Positions 60,842 to 64,000 of a stretch of 64,000 nt of DNA are shown here, piece by piece (the stretch's first letter is position 1; the number at the start of each line of letters is the position of its first letter). The position numbers were made by a program, and so were the translations under genes. The notes beneath the pieces were generated by a model that did not search any database, was not told the origin of the DNA, and saw nothing but the letters and a program-made list of their open reading frames with translations. The stretch covers positions 27,091 through 91,090 of the forward strand of contig NZ_JAQYWD010000027.1 in assembly GCF_030145145.1 (NCBI RefSeq), read 5' to 3'. The stretch is from Desulfobacula sp. GTDB lineage: Bacteria; Desulfobacterota; Desulfobacteria; Desulfobacterales; Desulfobacteraceae.

Positions 60842-61630
60842 TTAACCGATAATTGCCTCAGCTTTAAGCAACGTCCTGTTCAGATATTGTGTTCTTTTCC
60901 GAGAACCGGCATGGTTATTCCAATCCTGCCTTTCCTCTATAATACGATTGTAGATTTCAGTTCTGGTAAATCCTCTTCGATAAAGGGCCAAAGCATATGC
61001 AAAATCAGTAGCAGATTCATTACCCTTATTATAAAGGGATCGGGTAAGATTATCGTTATGACACACTCCCCCCTGGGGTTGATGGGGAAAAGGCCTTTTT
61101 GAACGTGAAGACAACTCAATTTTCGGGATGTCCGCTTGACGACTCCAGTCAACCCATATGAGTTTCGCCAGTGGATATTGTCCTGAAGCCATTCTGTGCT
61201 TTGCTTTTCTGTTTCTGAACCCGGGGCATCTGCCCCATCGATTTTTGGGGTCTGCACCTGGATCACTATGCAGTTTATCCAGCCAATACCGTTTTTCAGT
61301 AAGGTTCAATGGGCGGGCACTGTGAATCCAGACCTGATAATTGCCGGGGGAGGTTTCTATAACCATCCTTCCGGGTTTAAAAAAATCTGGGCTGGATTTA
61401 TGATGCCGGATGAGCAGATCAATATCCAAATCGTCTGCGAGAAAATAGTAAGGCTGGATGACAGGATCTTGTTTAAGCAGGATGTGTCTGCCGCCGGCAT
61501 TTTCAGCTTTAAGATAGGGGATGTTTTTAGGGGAAGATGAGACAGGCCACCTGCCGGTTGTTTCATCAAGGACCGCCAGGCTGAAACGGTTTTTAAAGTA
61601 ATTGCCTATTTTCCATAAAATCCTTTCCAT
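60842..61630 (-). CDS. RepB-like DNA-primase domain protein of a transposon
   Basis: 262 residues. DDLDIDLLIRHHKSSPDFFK and YQVWIHSARPLNLTEKRYWL, with CPGFRNRKAKH, resemble the catalytic core of RepB-type primases of mobile elements. The C-terminal part is helical (TDFAYALALYRRGFTRTEIY). It is the last gene of a minus-strand group with a small protein, an ExeA-like ATPase and a truncated transposase, and probably belongs to that transposon. Its role in transposition is unknown. Confidence 0.65.
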   Translation of the reverse strand: MERILWKIGNYFKNRFSLAVLDETTGRWPVSSSPKNIPYLKAENAGGRHILLKQDPVIQPYYFLADDLDIDLLIRHHKSSPDFFKPGRMVIETSPGNYQVWIHSARPLNLTEKRYWLDKLHSDPGADPKNRWGRCPGFRNRKAKHRMASGQYPLAKLIWVDWSRQADIPKIELSSRSKRPFPHQPQGGVCHNDNLTRSLYNKGNESATDFAYALALYRRGFTRTEIYNRIIEERQDWNNHAGSRKRTQYLNRTLLKAEAIIG

Positions 61631-61669
61631 TGAGATGGGCCCGGACTTTGAGGTCCGGGCGTATGTTGT

Positions 61670-61852
61670 TTAGAACCGTTCGTCGCAGTCTATAGGGCTA
61701 TCTTCTGACTGCTTTTCCTTTTGGAACTGCCTGAAGGCCCGATATTCCATACTCACGCTTTTAAGTCCGGTGAGGATCATGTCCCGGATAAGATATTCCA
61801 TTTCCATGGTGATTTCCTCCAATGTAATGTCAGGATCATCATAAATACTCAT
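61670..61852 (-). CDS. Small hypothetical protein of the transposon
   Basis: 60 residues, acidic and helical (ITLEEITMEMEYLIRDMILT), with no recognised family. It is kept as a probable gene because it fits exactly between the ATPase gene (9-base gap) and the primase-like gene (39-base gap) on the same strand. Confidence 0.5.
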   Translation of the reverse strand: MSIYDDPDITLEEITMEMEYLIRDMILTGLKSVSMEYRAFRQFQKEKQSEDSPIDCDERF

Positions 61853-61861
61853 ATTATTCTC

Positions 61862-62689
61862 CTATGATTTCTTGTTGGGTGGTTGCCTGGAAAAGACTTC
61901 TATGAAAAGTTTTTCATCCAGCTGGCTGAGTTCTTTTTCAATCCCAGAGGTCAGCAGTTCTGCAGCCATGTTGTTCAGGACCCGTAAATTGCCGGCGCAA
62001 TGGTCTACAACAGTTTTTATAAGGGTTTTCGTCATTAAGTGCGGCGCACCGGCCTGGTTCAAACAGTGCCCCATATAATCCAGAAGATCGTCACGGGTAT
62101 AAGGGTCCAGTTTCAGCCGGAACTGCATCCGACTTCCCAGCGATACCAGGGTTCTTGTTCTGAACCGATCCGGAAGTCGATCGTCACCGCAAATCACGGT
62201 GGTCAACAAATTTTGGGAGTCAAATTCAACGCTGTTTAACAAACGCAATTCGTTTAAACATCCGCTGAGCATCTCCTGGGCTTCATCTATGAGCAGGATG
62301 GGCCGGAACAAGGTTGTTTTTACATGATTTTTCCAGCGCTCCCGAAGATCCTTGAACCCACCGTACCGGTTGGCAGGGCTTAAATTGACACCGAACAAAA
62401 CCCCCATTTCCCGGTAAAAGTCACTGACACTGCTTTGGGGACGTTCCATCACTCCTACAATCACCTCATCCAGTTTACTGAACTGGTGGGCAATGATCTG
62501 CAGTGTCTTGGATTTACCAAGACCGGGTTCTCCACTGATCAAAGCAAAGCCCCCATTCATGGTCATGTTCTCAAGACGGAAAATAAAACTGTTCATCTGG
62601 GGAGGATGCCACAACGCTTCAACAGGGATATTGGGCAAAAAGGGGTTCCATTTAAGGCCGTAATAGGCCAGAAGTTGTTTGTTGTTCAT
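61862..62689 (-). CDS. ExeA/TniB-like AAA ATPase of a transposon
   Basis: 275 residues. Walker A GEPGLGKSKTLQII, Walker B PILLIDEAQEM and a sensor region TTVICGDDRLPDRFR; the start YYGLKWNPFLP is typical of ExeA-family proteins. In Tn7/Mu-type and related elements such an ATPase selects the target and stimulates the transposase. It overlaps the end of the transposase gene by 4 bases, forming a coupled pair. Confidence 0.85.
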   Translation of the reverse strand: MNNKQLLAYYGLKWNPFLPNIPVEALWHPPQMNSFIFRLENMTMNGGFALISGEPGLGKSKTLQIIAHQFSKLDEVIVGVMERPQSSVSDFYREMGVLFGVNLSPANRYGGFKDLRERWKNHVKTTLFRPILLIDEAQEMLSGCLNELRLLNSVEFDSQNLLTTVICGDDRLPDRFRTRTLVSLGSRMQFRLKLDPYTRDDLLDYMGHCLNQAGAPHLMTKTLIKTVVDHCAGNLRVLNNMAAELLTSGIEKELSQLDEKLFIEVFSRQPPNKKS

Positions 62690-63282
62690 GATTCTCCTTT
62701 GGGAAGATAGGCTGGCGGCATGCCGCTTTGGGCATACTCGGCCATCAGTTTTCTTAATAATGCGGGCTCGGATTTTTTCAATGTTTCATCCGGCAGGACG
62801 GTATGTTCAGGTCTGGATTTAAGCTTCCGTTTTCCTGAAGCATTTTTGATTTTGTCCTGGGGATAGATGGACGCAATTTTTTTGCCTGTTCTTTGGTCCA
62901 TGAGCCAGGCCATGGATTTATCCCAATTGGTAAAACAGACATACAATTGCGGGATATGGTGGAATCGGGATGGAATCTCAAACCTTATTCCGTTTATGGA
63001 CACGGTACCGTCAGATTTTCGCTGCTTTCTGGATTCGCAGACCGTAAAGGCGAACCGCATTTGTTCTTCACCCGGTGCCGGCCGGGAAACATCTTTGCTT
63101 TCAATCATGCGTTGAACAGGAGACGTGCCGATGTCACGATGCTTGGTTTTGTTATATTCCATCTCGATCCAGGCCTGACTGCTGTGATTGAGATATTCCA
63201 AAGTTAAAGGATCTACCCGGGTCAGCATGGCCATCAAGCGACCTTCAAGGGTGCCCCAAAAGGCCTCCTGCTTACCATTTTG
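62686..63282 (-). pseudogene. DDE transposase, C-terminal remnant
   Basis: About 199 in-frame codons, beginning within QNGKQEAFWGTLEGRLMAML, which is the end of an integrase-type DDE core with its final Glu region, followed by WIEMEYNKTKHRDIGTSP and a Mu-type C-terminal domain. The frame upstream is broken by unrelated DNA at about 63283-63312, where an inverted repeat of a recombinase element begins. The transposase is therefore truncated and its element should be immobile by itself. Confidence 0.8.
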
Positions 63283-63394
63283 ATACTTATGTGGCTGAAC
63301 ACATAAGTATCATTATGTGGCGTTTAAATTTATGTGGTGCAACATGTGGAATGTCTTTAGCCAAAAAGAAATAAGCTTATATTGCGCCACATAA
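63281..63394. repeat. Cluster of TTATGTGG motifs, probable recombinase-binding end
   Basis: A perfect 13-bp inverted repeat, TGATACTTATGTG (63281-63293) and CACATAAGTATCA (63300-63312), then TTATGTGG at 63313-63320 and 63330-63337, and the inverse CCACATAA at 63387-63394. Iterated short motifs in both orientations next to a tyrosine-recombinase-like gene are what recombinase binding sites look like. It marks the point at which the transposase remnant is interrupted. Confidence 0.6.
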
Positions 63395-63447
63395 GTTTTC
63401 GTTTAATGATGAGTCTCCATTTAACCCTATATAAAAGGAGGTCCATC

Positions 63448-63696
63448 ATGTTTGAAATCTTATTCAAAAGGCCAACAACAGTAGCCCGATATCGTGCGGC
63501 GCCATTTTCAAAAGCCAGGGAGCAATTCCTCGAATTATGCGCGGAAAAAGGATACTCTCACGCCATGTTGAAAAAAATCGCATGGATATTGTATTCGATA
63601 ACGCCCAGAATCGACATGAAAAATGGTAAAGTAACAGCACGTGCCATTGAACAGGCTGTAGACCCCCTGTGTCAGGATAGATGTCGCCTCAATTAA
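63448..63696 (+). pseudogene. Tyrosine recombinase, N-terminal remnant
   Basis: 82 codons from ATG 63448, preceded by a strong AAAAGGAGG. YRAAPFSKAREQFLELCAEK, GYSHAMLKKIAWILYSIT and VTARAIEQAV match the N-terminal DNA-binding region of integrases found in transposon-like tyrosine-recombinase elements. The catalytic domain (R-H-R-Y) is missing, since the frame stops after 82 residues and another transposase begins. Confidence 0.6.
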
Positions 63697-63727
63697 AAAT
63701 TAAATCGGGGGCATTGAGGTGATAAAC

Positions 63728-63919
63728 ATGGGATATTCTATCCAATTAAAAGAAGCTGTGTTAAAAAAGGTTTTACAGGGAAACAAACCCCATTATGAAA
63801 TCGCAAGAGAGTCAGGAGTTGGTCGGTCTACAATCGGCAAATGGTTAAAAGAGTGTAAACAAAACGGAAACATAAAATTCAGAGCTCCTGACATTAAGCT
63901 TCAAAAAGCCTTATTTTAA
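63728..63919 (+). pseudogene. Helix-turn-helix transposase N-terminal fragment
   Basis: 63 codons from ATG 63728 (GAGGTG upstream). YSIQLKEAVLKKVLQGNKPH, then YEIARESGVGRSTIGKWLKE is an IS3 OrfA-like or related helix-turn-helix. Too short for a whole OrfA (about 90-100 residues); a truncated or frame-shifted element end is likely. Confidence 0.55.
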
Positions 63920-63929
63920 AGGGTTTTAC

Positions 63930-63958
63930 TTGACTTTTGGGTAAAAATATCGTAGGTT
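63930..63958 (+). promoter_or_regulatory. Possible sigma-70 promoter for the gene at the right edge
   Basis: TTGACT (63930-63935), 17 bases, TAGGTT (63953-63958). Good -35 and spacing, weak -10. Confidence 0.35.
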
Positions 63959-63985
63959 AAGCTGCATCCAAAAAAGGAAAATATA

Positions 63986-64000
63986 ATGCTTCAAACCTAC
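63986..64000 (+). CDS. Start of a gene cut by the right edge
   Basis: ATG at 63986 with AAAAAAGGAAAA about 7 bases upstream opens a frame beginning MLQTY. Only five codons are visible, so no product can be named; a transposase is plausible from the surroundings. Confidence 0.35.

Overview
The window looks like a chromosomal segment of an anaerobic Desulfobacterota-type bacterium, probably a sulfate reducer of the Desulfobacteraceae kind. This is an inference from gene content: a hydroxybenzoyl-CoA reductase with the [4Fe-4S] loop typical of strict-anaerobe pathways, a UbiD-type carboxylase, phenylphosphate-synthase-like proteins, many c-di-GMP and sigma-54 proteins, and an MSHA-like pilus system. 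No rRNA, tRNA or CRISPR array was seen. About the first 42 kb is fairly GC-rich and densely packed; from about 42 kb to 59 kb the DNA is visibly more AT-rich, and the last 5 kb is a graveyard of insertion elements.

Layout. 1-2.8 kb (minus): selA (cut by the edge), a CheD-HDOD fusion and ilvN. 3.1-7.9 kb (plus): a GAF-GGDEF-EAL protein, a membrane histidine kinase, a single-domain receiver and a STAS protein. 8.0-15.6 kb (plus): an eight-gene pilus/secretion operon (GspE/PilB-, GspF/PilC-, pseudopilin-, PilM-, PilN-, PilO-, PilP/GspC- and short secretin-like). 15.8-21.6 kb: a complete tripartite RND efflux operon. 21.6-24.0 kb: a Pat-like acyl-CoA-synthetase/GNAT fusion that lacks ligase elements. 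24.1-24.3 kb: a nested palindromic repeat. 24.4-28.4 kb: pyrF, then minus-strand aspartate kinase, tsaE and nnrE/D. 28.6-37.1 kb: a diguanylate cyclase, ispF, cysS, a pseudopilin, glnS, slyX and an ABC-F ATPase. 37.3-41.6 kb (minus): adenine-deaminase-like gene followed by three minor-pilin-like genes, one carrying a six-bladed NHL propeller.

The most interesting region is 42.0-58.9 kb. A soluble PAS histidine kinase and an NtrC-family regulator precede a well-matched sigma-54 promoter (45121-45136). Behind it are the three subunits of a 4-hydroxybenzoyl-CoA-reductase-type molybdoenzyme, a phenylphosphate-synthase-alpha-like protein whose swivelling-domain histidine is replaced by aspartate and which carries a fused receiver domain, a phenylphosphate-synthase-beta-like ATP-binding protein, a UPF0261/Tm-1-like protein, an aryl/acyl-CoA ligase, a second alpha-like protein with the catalytic histidine intact, and a UbiD-family (de)carboxylase. 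Together they suggest ATP-driven phosphorylation of a phenolic compound, carboxylation, CoA activation and reductive dehydroxylation. The exact substrate (phenol, catechol or another phenol) cannot be read from the sequence.

The island is preceded by one copy of a 143-bp palindromic MITE-like element with a 7-bp target duplication; a second copy lies upstream of slyX. It is followed by related hairpins, a remnant resembling a selenium-dependent molybdenum-hydroxylase accessory protein, and broken transposase and recombinase genes. This arrangement points to horizontal acquisition and later decay of the right flank.
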